Assembly: GCA_023213395.1 (NCBI GenBank)
Contig: CM041465.1
Coordinates: 40,617,741 to 40,681,740, forward strand
Direction: 5' to 3'
From: Cycas panzhihuaensis
Lineage: Eukaryota > Cycadophyta
Length of the DNA: 64,000 bases
Shown here: positions 11,700 through 21,841 of the stretch, one piece after another
Layout: each line of letters begins with the position of its first letter
Position numbering within the stretch: position 1 is the stretch's first letter
Program-made: the position numbers and the translations under genes
The notes under the pieces: model-generated
Databases searched by the model: none
Seen by the model: the letters and a program-made list of their open reading frames with translations, nothing else
What the model was told of the DNA's origin: nothing

Positions 11700-12780
11700 G
11701 TCTATAGGCTTTACTTTCTTTATTGTATCCAACGAAGATGTATTTTTTACTTTTAGGATCTAGTTTCTTGTATTTTTCTTTGGGATCATGTACCCATGCA
11801 ATACTTCCAAAGATTCGTAAATGATTGATTGAGGGTTTTCTTCTAGACCACTTTTGTTTTAGAGTAACATTTTACAAGCATTTACTAGGTAAGCGATTTA
11901 GAAGATAGTTGGAGCAGTTAATTGCTTCTCCCCACAACTTTAGATCAAGATTCTTTACATGTAACATGCAACAAGTCATCTTAATAAGAGTGCGATTCTT
12001 GCATTCAACAACACCGTTTTGCTGAAAAATGTATACAACAGAATGCTGAAATTGAATTCTATGCATTTTACAAAAGGAAGTGAATTTGCCACTTAAGTAT
12101 TCCTTGGCATTATCATATCTGAAAATTTTAATTTTTGAGTTTGATTAGTTTTCAACAAGTGTTTTGAATTCTATGAAAGTATCAAATACTTGACTACATG
12201 TTTTGAGTGTGTATACCCAACATTTTCTAGAAAAATCATCAATAAATGTAACAAAATAATGAGAGCTAGAGTATGATGTTACATGAAATGGTCCACATAT
12301 GTTAGAGTAAATAAGTTCAAGTGGAACTTTGACTCTGAATTGAGTTTTATGTGGAAAAGGGTCCATGTATTTCTTACCTATTATACAAGCTTCACAGACA
12401 CCATAAACAGTATTTAAAGATGGAAGACCATGAACCATATTATGTTTTTTTAGGTATTGTAATTTGCCATAACTAGTATGGCCAAATCGTGCATGCCAAA
12501 GTTTACTGATTAAGTCAGATTTGGCTATAAAGGTATTAAAGGGTTTAGTTTTATTATTTTGTAAACTTGTTAGGCTATAGAGACATATACTATAATCAAC
12601 AGGTCCTGAGGAAATATGTTTAAATTTATTTAATAGTTCTTTAATAATAAATTTATCTTTCTAGAATTTACTGACAAGGTCTTTCTAGTAGATTTGATAA
12701 ATAGAGAGTAGGTTTGGTAACAGACCAGGTACGTAGAAGACGTCCTTTATTGAATTGTCTTTTAAAGTAACATCACCTGA
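11700..12780 (-). pseudogene. Copia B GAG-pre-integrase and integrase remnant
   Basis: Open pieces at 12145-12438 and 11872-12066 read the GAG-pre-integrase Cys pair (CEACIIGKKYMDPF) and the core around the first Asp (YSNICGPF, FVTFIDDFSRKCWVY). They then read the third catalytic position (QQNGVVECKNRTL, where the family has VAERKNRTL). Upstream the LWHARFGHTSYGKL zinc-binding histidines are visible. Stops and frameshifts separate the parts. Confidence 0.84.
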
Positions 12781-12990
12781 TCCTTTTACTTTAAGTTAGG
12801 CTCCACTTCTAAAAGAAATCTCTTCTTCAGAGTTAGTTTCAGTTTGATAAGTAGATAAGTTTTTCTAGTGTCATGTCATGTGATGAGATGCACCAGAGTC
12901 AAGAATCCATTATGGTGGTTGATTAGTTGGGGAAACAAATGTACAAGTTGTTACCATTAGAGAACAATTATGAGTTTATTGTCAATTTTA
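12781..12990 (-). pseudogene. Copia B protease remnant
   Basis: The minus strand around 12870-12925 can be read as a degraded aspartic-protease motif of the W-LDSGASHHMT type. It is followed by the stretch leading into GDVTLKDNSIKDVFYVP, typical just before GAG-pre-integrase. No gag was identified upstream. Confidence 0.55.
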
Positions 12991-13910
12991 AGGTCAGGAT
13001 TGAGGTCAATTTTGTGATCCCTTAGAAGGTTTCCATGCTTCCGAAGCTATTCTACTTCTATAGACATCAATAGTGTGGTCTAGACATCAACACCCAGACT
13101 TAGAATTAGAGGGTGAAGATATTGATTTACTTGATATAGGTCAGAGTAATCAAAATATCTCTACTAAAGTATAGGAAGTTAATTCAATCTCTACTATCTC
13201 TTTTTCTTCTTGTCCTCTAATAGATTCTTCCCCATCCTCTCTCATCTTGATGTCTTTGTCTTATCGAGAGAGTTATGTGTATCATCGTGAATTTAATCAA
13301 GTCTTCACTTTGACTTGGGAATTTGTTAATAGGCCTATTCTAATTTATTATGTTTCTCCAATCATTGAGTTTGTGCCCAATTGTCCAAACTCTTTGGTTG
13401 ATTCTCTTTCACCTCCATAAAGAGGATAAACTATGGCTCTAAATCTTGTCCTTTGCCTAATGAGCTGAAACTATGGGTAATTTCTTTTTCTATGTTGACT
13501 TTCTCTTACTTTCCTATGAGTTTTATTTTGCTTTCATTAAGGATCCCACTCATGATTGTATAAGTCTTTAACTTTTCTTAGCATTTGTATTGATTGTGAG
13601 TACTCTATTATGTTACTTGGATCTTGTTCTCTTTTGAGTTCTATACTCAAAGGAGAATTTGGGCCTCCAACTCTATGATATCTTCATCCTTAAAAGAGAA
13701 ACACTTTCATTAACTTTAGATACCTTGTCATTAGTTGAGATTATACTTTTATTTGCTAGTATTTTACCTTGTGGATTCCTTCTTAGTCATATATCACCTA
13801 TTTTCTTTTGATTATTTTTATCATCCTCAGTTTACTCTACCTATCTTTTGAAGTGAATACTCATTCTTCCACCTTCCCTTTACACTTGGAGACCACCAAA
13901 TGATGAAAAA
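12990..13910 (+). mobile_element. G1c: internally deleted fragment of Gypsy family G1
   Basis: The plus strand at 13280-13420 matches the protease-to-reverse-transcriptase linker of G1a: both read (V)WEF(V/M)(N/D)(R/K)PI followed by VS(P/S)IIEFVP. At about 13425 it joins directly to sequence (aaactatggctct...) that in G1b lies just after integrase at 55795. So reverse transcriptase, RNase H and integrase were deleted. The fragment continues through the post-integrase spacer (gttctcttttgagttctata, near 13630) and fades near 13900, without the aRNH ORF. Confidence 0.7.
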
Positions 13911-15292
13911 AAAACTATTGCTAATTATATTGATCGATATAGAAAGTCCACTTATAGTCGTGGTTGAGGTTTTTTTAAACTAATCATCTCACTTTATCTC
14001 ACAATTAGTAGCAATAGATATACTTAGATATAAATATTTTTTAGTTCATTAGTGAAGGCCTTTATGAGGTCCTACTCTTGAAGTTAGATTCACTATCGCC
14101 TTTGAATAATTTTAATTATTCTAGAGGCTATTACATGCATTTTACAATTGAGATTCACTGCCAAAATAATGTCAGTAACCTATCAATATATGAAATAGAA
14201 AGTAGACATATACCAATTGATATGTAGTAAAATACTGAGGTTTGTGTTATTAAGAAGACATGATCATTTGAATAATTTAAGTCTATTAATAAGCCTCCTT
14301 GATAAAATAAGTAGTTACAAGACATGTTTTAGAGATCAGAAAACAAAAATTTTAATAGGTAAAGTTAAACAAAATGGTTTTAACTTCATAAAAGATACAT
14401 TTATTAAGTTTTATTTAGAGTTATTTTGGCATTTTTTGATGTCTTTGAAATCTCTTGATCATATGATGATGCTTGTTAATGGTAGTTGATAAGAGAAAAA
14501 GGAAGTTTGGTTTAAATGAATATATTTAAAGCTTATTGATAATATTTAAAAGCTCAAATTTAATGAAAAATTAAAGATATGGGATATTAATTGATAAGAG
14601 AATCTTATACATGTTGGACATGATGAAAATTACCCTTGGTACTTATCCCATTTGATGTAGTAAGGTGCACATCACTAATCAAATGTCATAATCACCTATT
14701 TTATAATACACATGAATGAATGATAATTGATGGCAACACCTTATTAATATTAATGAAGTTCCCAATTTATTTACAATTGACATTAAATGTTGGTTATTTA
14801 GAGATTGATATTTCTCACCTATTTATAAGACATAGAGAATAAGTATCATATATTATTTACTTGGTATACTAAAATTAGTTGTTAAGGTTATCTAGTTGAT
14901 ATTAGATATATATTTGTTAGTGAGAAATTTTACTTGCTATATATAACAAGGAACAAAGAAACACACTATTTACATTACCTTGTTATAGATAACTTGACTT
15001 GGCCATGTGGTACACCCTATTTTCAAAGCTAGTATATTCAGATTATTACTTTTTTAATATTGATAAGTTATTTATTAGTTGCCAAAAGAAAGTTACAAAA
15101 GATATATACATAGATAGAGGAAGCACACAAGGTTATCTTATATGAAAGAAGTAAAAAAAGGATTTTACAAGATATTATTATATAATACACAGATTGTAAT
15201 ATTATTCTCATATATAAGAGGTAAGATTTTATGTTACTCTTGTAATAACATTTTTCTTAACAACTAGTGTTATTTTTATTTACTCATGAACC
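13911..15292. other. Unassigned AT-rich sequence
   Basis: No recognised domain. A 90-codon open stretch at 14217-14489 (plus) resembles no family I know and has no supporting context. This sequence is the left flank of N2 and would have been continuous with 20852 onward before N2 inserted. Confidence 0.45.
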
Positions 15293-15297
15293 ATGTA
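15293..15297 (+). repeat. N2 target-site duplication, left copy
   Basis: atgta directly before the N2 5' LTR; the identical 5-mer follows the 3' LTR at 20847-20851. Confidence 0.88.
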
Positions 15298-15773
15298 TGT
15301 TGGGTATAATGTCATCACTCAACTCCCTCTTACCTACCAGGATTGTGCACCTCAATTTAGACATGTGATGCTCAACATGTCAAGGTAAATTAAGGTAAGT
15401 TGAATTAGTTCATTTGAGTTAAGTTGCATTATTTTATTATTAATTTGAATTCAGGGGTTGAGGAGTTTCCCTCCTCCCCCAAACTATAAATGTTAAGGGG
15501 TGTACAACCCTGGTGTCTTTAGACACCACCTACTTTTGAGGAGATTTGTAATGCTCATTCTACTACAATGGATTCAACAACAAGGCTTTCATGTGTTTAT
15601 GCTATTGTAATGGTGATACACTGATGTATTGATGCAATACTGGTATAGAGCATAGTCTTGCTATTATTGTTTCTTGCAAATATTATTCTTAACATGGTAT
15701 CAGAGCACTTTGGCTCCATATTTTTTCCATCATTTGGTATCAAAGCATAGTCTTGCTATTATTATTTCTAACA
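15298..15773 (+). repeat. N2 5' LTR
   Basis: Starts TGTTGGGTATAATG and ends ATTTCTAACA. It carries a TATA box at 15485-15490. A near-perfect inverted repeat (ggtgtctttagacacc, 15512-15527) lies about 25 bp downstream of that box, so near the expected RNA start. The last ~80 bp contain two primer-site-like copies (15695-15706 and 15735-15746), each preceded by a version of the LTR end. The true end is set by the target duplication and the 3' copy. Confidence 0.92.
15485..15490 (+). promoter_or_regulatory. N2 LTR TATA box
   Basis: TATAAA in the middle of the LTR, conserved in the 3' copy. Transcription would be expected to begin some 25-35 bp downstream, beside the inverted repeat at 15512-15527. 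Assignment is by position only. Confidence 0.5.
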
Positions 15774-15775
15774 TT

Positions 15776-15787
15776 TGGTATCAGAGT
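15776..15787 (+). other. N2 primer-binding site
   Basis: tggtatcagagt begins 3 bp after the LTR end and matches the initiator Met-tRNA complement at 11 of 12 positions. Confidence 0.8.
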
Positions 15788-16800
15788 AGGCGATTGCTGA
15801 CCTGCTAAAGTTTTGAAGAAGAGCAAAAGGATCTACTGGCACTCTACAACAGATTTTTTTTTACAAGCAATATATATTAACTAGATTTATTTTCTGAAAT
15901 TTTTAGCAAGTTTTATATATTATTTCAGCAGATTTTGATTATTATTTAGCTATATTTCTGGTTCAACAAATATTACTGAGATCTATTTTCAGTTTTGTGT
16001 AGATCTACAAAGGATTTTCAGCAGCAAGTTATATACATTCAAGTTTTATTCTCATATTTGAGTTATTTTCTCTTCTGATCTACAGATTTATCATATATTT
16101 TAACAGTTTATAAGTTATTTGTCTACTTATTTGATATTTGTTGCAGATTTACAAAAGAGCATCAGTTGCATACAAAAGTTATCAAGTTTTCTTCAAAAAT
16201 CTACAATTTGTTACTTTAGATCTGCTAATTTTATTATAAATCTGCTTATTATATCAAGGTTTTTCAGCATTTTATGCTATATTTAGCTTAGATCTACATT
16301 TTTCATCATATTTTCTGACTATATTTTCAAGATTATTACAGATCTACAGTTTTTGGGCATATTCAACCGTCTAGAGAAGCATCTACAACAGATCTATATA
16401 CTGGATAATGCACTTGGTTTTTTGAAGAAGCCTGCTACAAATACGTTTCCAGTTGCTCATACATATGGCGAAACATTTCCATATGACTGCTCGTTGAGAT
16501 TCTGGCGAGCTCACCCATCCACTGGAGAAGACGGATCAGAATTTTATCCACCGTGAAGGAAGTTCTCCCGCTCAGAAGTTTGCACAACCATACGGGAACC
16601 AGGTTCTTCGTTCCTTTTGATTTTCAACATATAAATAAATAAATATTTTTTTGATATATTTTTTTGCTTTATTCAGTTAATCTTCAATATATGCTTTTTG
16701 ACTGCCTTCTCCATTTAGTTTGAACGTCTTTAGTATTTCTATCTGAGATAGTACTGCACCCTTTTTCGTATCACTTCATTAAGATTTTATTTGTCTTCAT
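15788..16800 (+). other. N2 leader, AT-rich part with AGATCTAC-like words
   Basis: No recognised protein. The word agatctac, or close variants, recurs many times between about 15960 and 16400. A 67-codon open stretch at 16353-16556 matches nothing I know. This is probably the untranslated, possibly packaging-related, part of the element RNA. Confidence 0.5.
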
Positions 16801-18020
16801 CTCTGTTCCCTGTACTCTGCTAAGGCATCATGCCCTTTGCGTCATTCCGTTTATTATATCCCACGTTTGCCTTCCATATTGGTATTCAGTCCTCCATTTT
16901 GTGTTTCATCTATTGGCCTTTGTGTCTCATTTATTGGCCTATGTGCCGTGCAGGCCCGTTTCCATTTAGACCTCGGTCTCCGTCTTTGCATCTGCTGCTA
17001 GTGGGAAAGCCCTTTGCCAATCTTTGCATTTGTTGCTAGCTCTCTGCCCTTTGCTGTGGTGCGGTTCCGTTGTATTAATAGCTCTTTACCAGTGTCGTTC
17101 GCCGTTCGATAACCCTGCGCTCTTTGGCATTTCTGTCTGCCTTCGTTTCGGCTGTTGCTTGCTTCGTTTTGGTCTTTGGCTTTGTATTCGGTCACTGTTG
17201 AGGCCGTTTGCGTTGGGCTTTGTGCCATCGGCGTTATTCTCGCTTTGGCTTTGTATTAGCCGTATCTGCCTCTGGTCTTGCGGTGCCTCCGTTCCGCTCA
17301 AGCAACCAGATTCTGTTTATGCGTTTTGCTCAGCCGTTTTGTACTTCATCCTGTGTGGCGTTGCATTCTATTCCGTGTCATTGTTGCTCAGCCGTTGTGA
17401 TCTATTCCGTGTCATTTCGCTCAGTGTTTTGGTTTTAAATTCTGTCCTGCGGTATCCGCGTTAGTGGCGTCTTGGCCTCCGTGGCGTCTTGGCCTCCATA
17501 CAATCTGTCCACGCGTTGGTGCCATCTTGTCCTCCGTGCAATCGGCTCTACTTTTTTATATATTCATTATAGCAATCAGCCGTGTGTAGTGTGGCGAGCC
17601 GTTTTCCTTTTGTTAGTGTGCTGTATACGTTGCGTTTGCATTTGATTATCTGTGCGTTTTTATATATTCATTGTAATTGCTCAAGCCGTGTGTAGTGTGG
17701 CGAGCCGTTTTCCTTTGTTAGTGTGATGTATACGCAGCGTTTGCATTTGATTATCTGTGTGTTTTTATATATTCATTATAATTGCTCAGCCGTGTGTAGT
17801 GTGGCGAGCCGTTCCCCTTTTGTTAGTGTCTTTGTATCTGTGACGTTTGCATTTGATTATCTGTACGTTTTTATATATTCATTATAATTGCTCAGTCGTA
17901 TGTACTTCGTCCCTGCTGCTCCTACCCGTCCCTATGCTCATCCTGCGTTGATTACCATTTATTGCATTCTGTATATATTTGCGATTTGATATCCATTTGG
18001 ACTTGCGTATAGTGTTCGCC
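16801..18020 (+). other. N2 leader, CpG-rich segment
   Basis: This stretch is clearly richer in G, C and CpG than the rest of the window, with repeated words such as ggcgtcttggcctcc (17466-17500), gctttgtatt and gccgtt. Open stretches exist on both strands (for example 17024-17464 plus) but their amino-acid make-up is low-complexity, so I do not call a gene. Its composition suggests a different origin from the flanking leader, or an old captured sequence. The retained CpG fits the young age of N2. Confidence 0.6.
17552..17900 (+). repeat. ~105-bp tandem repeat in the N2 leader
   Basis: Three units and a partial fourth. The anchor ccgtgtgtagtg occurs at 17580, 17686 and 17790, with a decayed start at 17896, giving periods of 106, 104 and 106 bp. 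Each unit holds gtggcgagccgtt, tttgcatttgattatctgt and tttttatatattcatt. No coding role is apparent. Repeats of this kind are often found in leaders or 3' ends of plant LTR elements. Confidence 0.9.
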
Positions 18021-18229
18021 GTCGATATCTACATTTATTGGCTTGGTTTCGCCTATTGGCGATTTTATTATTTATTGTATTTATTGACTTAGAATTTAGC
18101 GTTTTCCGTCATTCAATCATTGTATATTTTCTCTGCTGTACGTCATCCTATTAAGGTTTTAAAAAAATTTGAACTTAATTAATAGTCTTTTCAGATCCAA
18201 GTTTGAACTAGTTTTAAATTTTTTATCTT

Positions 18230-18313
18230 TTATTCCCGACGAGCGAGTTCACCCTCCTCGCATCGGAGGTCTCTATTATCTGACTGATCTTGGGTTCAAT
18301 CCCGGCTCAGTAC
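18230..18313 (+). other. Weak tRNA-like motif in the N2 leader
   Basis: ggttcaatccc (18293-18303) fits the internal B box of tRNA-type promoters. Upstream, cctcc and ggagg (18253-18269) pair across a 7-nt loop like an anticodon arm. The T stem pairs poorly, no A box is obvious and the gap between arms is about 20 nt. A decayed SINE head or chance are both possible. Confidence 0.25.
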
Positions 18314-19637
18314 ATCTTCAGAGACGTTTTTTTAAAGAAGTGTTTTTAATTTTAAATTCTATTTTTTTAAAATTTTATTTTTCATAGAGTTATTGGCGCT
18401 TTTGTGGCCATAACTTCTCGTTGGCTTATCGGTTTCAGACGAAACCTACGCCAATAGATTAGAAATTTTTCGTACACTGATTTTGGCTGGTCATAAGACC
18501 AATTCAGTGCCAATTTGACCATGTTTCGACCATTTTAACATTAGTCCTTCAAAATTTCAGCAATTTTTACATTTTTAACAAAATCGGTTTTAGAACTAGC
18601 TGTCATTTATTTCTGGTAAACTGTTTTGTGCCCAAATTTTTTCTATAGTGATCTGCGTTGTATAGACTTTAATACCCACTTTTTACTTCAATTTTTTGAG
18701 TTCATCTTCACTAATATTTTAATCGCTGAAATAAGGAATTTAGTTGGTTTTTGCCTATTTTTTAACATTCTCCACAAAGACACTTGTTACATTTTTCACT
18801 ATAACTTTTGCATTTTTTATCAGATTTTGATTCTGTCAGCTTCGTTGGGAAGATGACTCATTTCTCTTCATTTTGAAATATTTTTCTATATATTTTGACA
18901 CATTTTTCTTATATTTCAAATCAGTCAAAGTTGAGGTATCTCATTACCCTAAATTTGCTGTTTTGTTACACCTTTTTAATATATTTTTCAAAAATTCTCA
19001 ATTAGAAGAACATTGATTACTTCATAAATAATATTTGATCCTTTGTTCAGCTTTTTCTAAAGGTTAATTAGTATTTTTATGTAATTTTTGCCTACCTTGC
19101 TCCTGTTAGGCTCCACAAGGAGGTCTATATATTTGTATCATTTAAATTGTGATTTATTGGTATACGTTTTCAAAACTGTTTATTTCATTGGATTCACACC
19201 TTGTTAATCTACATATTGGTAAAATTTTAAATTATTCTAACATTATTCAATATAGTTTTTAAGCTGTTAAAGTTGAGCATATACATACATCCTAATAAGC
19301 TTGTCTTCTTTCAAAATTTTAAGAAAATTCTAGTTATATCCCATTGTTTACTCAAAGCTTCTACTTGATCTTTCTACAAGCATTTTAAGTTGTTTTGAAC
19401 CAGCATTTGTTTATAAGGCAATATATTTTTTTTTTTTTTCAAAGAAAAGTTATTTTTTATACAAAAAGAAAATATTTTTTATATTAAAGATTTACATTAC
19501 TCATTTAAGAAATTGGTAATTTTTTGAAAACTCTTTATTCTCAAAAGTTTATTTCAAGTTTTGCATAAGTGAAAAAGTTTCTTTAAGTCTGCTTTCAAAC
19601 GCATCATTATTTTCTTATTGATTACATTACTTTCAAA
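18314..19637 (+). other. N2 leader, AT-rich part before gag
   Basis: T-rich sequence with no recognised domain. A 76-codon open stretch (18626-18856) is unsupported. It ends at the gag start codon at 19638. Confidence 0.5.
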
Positions 19638-19952
19638 ATGGCACAATTTCCTATTTTTGATGGTCATAACTTTTCACTCTAGTATGACACCATGCAAACT
19701 TACTTTATTGAACGTGATCTTTTGAAGTATTTACAACATGAATGTGACCTTAGCTTTAAAGAAAATTTTAGAAAAGATAATGAAGTTTTAGGTTTATTAT
19801 TTTGCACTATGACTAATGATGTTTTTTCACTGGTTTCTGAATTAACAACATCTAAGTCTGTTTGGGATTTATTGATTTCTATTTATGGGGGAGATACCTC
19901 CAATATATTTGATGAAATTTTTGATGAGCATGTGAGACAGATAACAGAATAG
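19638..19952 (+). pseudogene. N2 truncated Copia gag
   Basis: The start codon at 19638 opens MAQFPIFDGHNFSL, followed by a stop and YDTMQTYF. This is the N-terminal pattern of Copia gag (F-G-NF--W---M). The TAG at 19680-19682 replaces the Trp codon usually found here. It continues LLFCTMTNDVFSLV and SKSVWDLL, the standard gag core, for about 100 codons. It then breaks into unrelated acidic sequence (IFDEIFDEH) and stops at 19950-19952. In a full element gag forms the particle; here the RNA-binding zinc knuckle is gone. The single Trp-to-stop change fits C-to-T type decay. Confidence 0.85.
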
Positions 19953-20357
19953 ATAGATCATGACGACAACAACCATGAGGATTCAGATCAAATGCAGGAC
20001 CACCTTGTTACACAAGGATTTGATCCTCCATTTGAGGGGGAGCATGAAGACGAATCTTATGACATAACAAAGAATGAACCTGATGATATAACAACTATTC
20101 AAAGTATAAAGATTACAAAAGTTCAAGTTCAAAGCCTTCCTAATGTTCCAGTTGACAAAGTCCAAATTACAGCTATTCATCTATATTTGCATCAAGTTTC
20201 ATCTGCCTATAGTCTTCCTACATCATTCTATAATAAAGAGATATATGTGACTATAAGGGTGAGAAGAAATGATAAAGATCAAGATCAGAATTTTAAATTT
20301 TTTTTCAAGTACCAGTTTCACAAGTTCAAGGAAAAGATACAAGTGTTCGTGCTGACA
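19953..20357 (+). pseudogene. N2 remnant of the integrase to reverse-transcriptase linker
   Basis: An acidic, Asp/Glu/Asn-rich open stretch (19992-20441 overlaps it) with phrases like FDPPFEGEHEDE. It resembles the variable linker between integrase and reverse transcriptase in Copia elements. Its position right after gag implies one large deletion of protease plus integrase, and loss of everything after the linker up to the polypurine tract. Assignment is by composition, so moderate. Confidence 0.45.
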
Positions 20358-20359
20358 TT

Positions 20360-20370
20360 AAGGGGGAGAA
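20360..20370 (+). other. N2 polypurine tract
   Basis: An 11-base purine run (aagggggagaa) ending at the base before the 3' LTR. Confidence 0.85.
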
Positions 20371-20846
20371 TGTTGGGTGTAATGTCATCACTCAACTCTC
20401 TCTTACCTACCAGGATTATGCACCTCAATTTAGACATGTGATGCTCAACATGTCAAGGTAAGTTAAGGTAAGTTGAGTTAGTTCATTTGAGTTAAGTTGC
20501 ATTATTTTATTATTAATTTGAATTCAGGGGTTGAGGAGTTTCCCTCCTCCCCCAAACTATAAATGTTAAGGGGTGTACAACCCTGGTGTCTTTAGACACC
20601 ACCTACTTTTGAGGAGATTTGTAATGCTCATTCTACTACAATGGATTGAACAACAAGGCTTTCATGTGTTTATGCTATTGTAATGGTGATACACTGATGT
20701 ATTGATGCAATACTAGTATAGAGCATAGTCTTGCTATTATTGTTTCTTGCAAATATTATTCTTAACATGGTATCAGAGCACTTTGGCTCCATATTTTTTC
20801 CATCATTTTGTATCAGAGCATAGTCTTGCTATTATTATTTCTAACA
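20371..20846 (+). repeat. N2 3' LTR
   Basis: 476 bp, the same length as the 5' copy, with 9 substitutions and no indel by my alignment. It ends ATTTCTAACA and is followed by the atgta duplication (20847-20851). It repeats the inverted repeat (20585-20600) and the internal primer-site-like copies. Confidence 0.92.
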
Positions 20847-20851
20847 ATGTA
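20847..20851 (+). repeat. N2 target-site duplication, right copy
   Basis: atgta, identical to 15293-15297. Confidence 0.88.
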
Positions 20852-21349
20852 TAAAAAATACATCCTAGAGAACTAGTGGTTATAGTATCTAATAACCAAT
20901 ATATTTTGGTATATGGTTGTTTTATATGGACATCAGTAATCATTTTTATTCATAAGATTGTTAAGATAATAAATTTATAGTATTGATATTTATGATAACT
21001 TTAGAGGTAAAGATATAAAGTTATTGCAAAGAAAACTTTATATAAATGTGACAACTAAAAATCATGAAATTGAGATTAGTTGTTTGGTAGATTGATGATT
21101 GGCATATAGATATTTTATAGGTGGATTCTTGGGGTTCATCATTAATTATCAAAAATAACTACAGATGTTTATAGGTTAATTACTTGTAGGAAATAAGCAT
21201 AATACTAATAGATTTATAGGTTATAAGTGATACAACTTAATATAGTTTGATATAGATTAATACAAGTTTAGAGTTTTCAATATACTGAATATATAAAGAA
21301 ACAAAGACTAAGGATGAAGATAATAAAGACATTAAACATTAAGGAGAGA
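20852..21349. other. AT-rich sequence upstream of a candidate LTR
   Basis: No domain recognised. It ends in a purine-rich stretch (taaggagaga) just before a TGTTAGAAT, as the 3' end of an LTR-element interior would. Confidence 0.35.
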
Positions 21350-21841
21350 TGTTAGAATATGTGATATCATCACATATATATAATATTTAATATAATATTA
21401 TAGACCCACATAAAATCTCACTCACCAAAAACATTGATAAATGTGATATACACTATTATTCATATACACATCCTATTGAATAGTAAAAAAATTTAAGAGA
21501 TATTATAAATAATTCATGAAGTGATATATATACACACACGCACACATCACTTGAGAACTTGAGAGGGAAAATTTGACTTAGAGATGTAATTCATTTGATA
21601 TCATAAAAAGGAACTACTAGCTCTAACCTTCACTTGTGGTTTCTTCCACACTAGATTTTTATATATAAATATGTTGTGTCTCTTTTGATGCATGCATATC
21701 TATATTTATATTTTATATTTGATATTATTATTTTATATGTTAATCTTATAATACATAAATTATGTGTATTTCTTATAATATAATTGAATCATTATACATG
21801 TTTGATATATTTCTATTATGTATTATTACTACATTCTAATA
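21350..21841 (+). repeat. Candidate lone LTR
   Basis: Starts TGTTAGAATATG after a purine-rich stretch and runs about 492 bp to ATTCTAATA. It is followed at once by tggtattagagtg (21842-21854), a decayed Met-tRNA primer site. It contains TATATAAATATG near 21661. No second copy was found in the window. Having a polypurine-like tract on one side and a primer site on the other suggests an LTR shared by two element interiors, or a coincidence on one side. Confidence 0.42.

Larger units (their letters stand above)
9098..12990 (-). mobile_element. Copia B: Copia retrotransposon truncated at its 5' end
   Basis: The minus-strand order is protease, GAG-pre-integrase, integrase, reverse transcriptase, RNase H, polypurine tract and 3' LTR. 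The 3' LTR abuts the zinc-knuckle region of Copia A, so B appears to have inserted into A. Its gag and 5' LTR are missing, and sequence of Gypsy family G1 starts near 12990. The right edge is approximate. Confidence 0.82.
15298..20846 (+). mobile_element. N2: young non-autonomous Copia-type LTR retrotransposon
   Basis: Complete by structure: two 476-bp LTRs, matching 5-bp target duplications (atgta), a Met-tRNA primer site and a polypurine tract (agggggagaa). The LTRs differ at 9 positions in 476 by my count (1.9%), mostly transitions, making this the youngest insertion in the window. The 4.6-kb interior has only the start of a Copia-type gag, joined to what looks like the acidic linker that normally lies between integrase and reverse transcriptase. 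Protease, integrase, reverse transcriptase and RNase H are all absent, so it must have been copied by enzymes from a related element. A leader of nearly 4 kb precedes gag. Confidence 0.92.

Noticed and set aside
14217-14489. 90-codon plus-strand open stretch
   Set aside because: AT-rich, no motif, no neighbour; could be chance.
17024-17464. 146-codon hydrophobic, Cys/Leu-rich open stretch (plus), with overlapping minus-strand frames
   Set aside because: Lies in a repetitive CpG-rich leader with frames open on both strands; reads as compositional openness, not a membrane protein.
18253-18303. A functional tRNA gene
   Set aside because: T stem pairs poorly, no A box, no acceptor stem; kept only as a weak motif.
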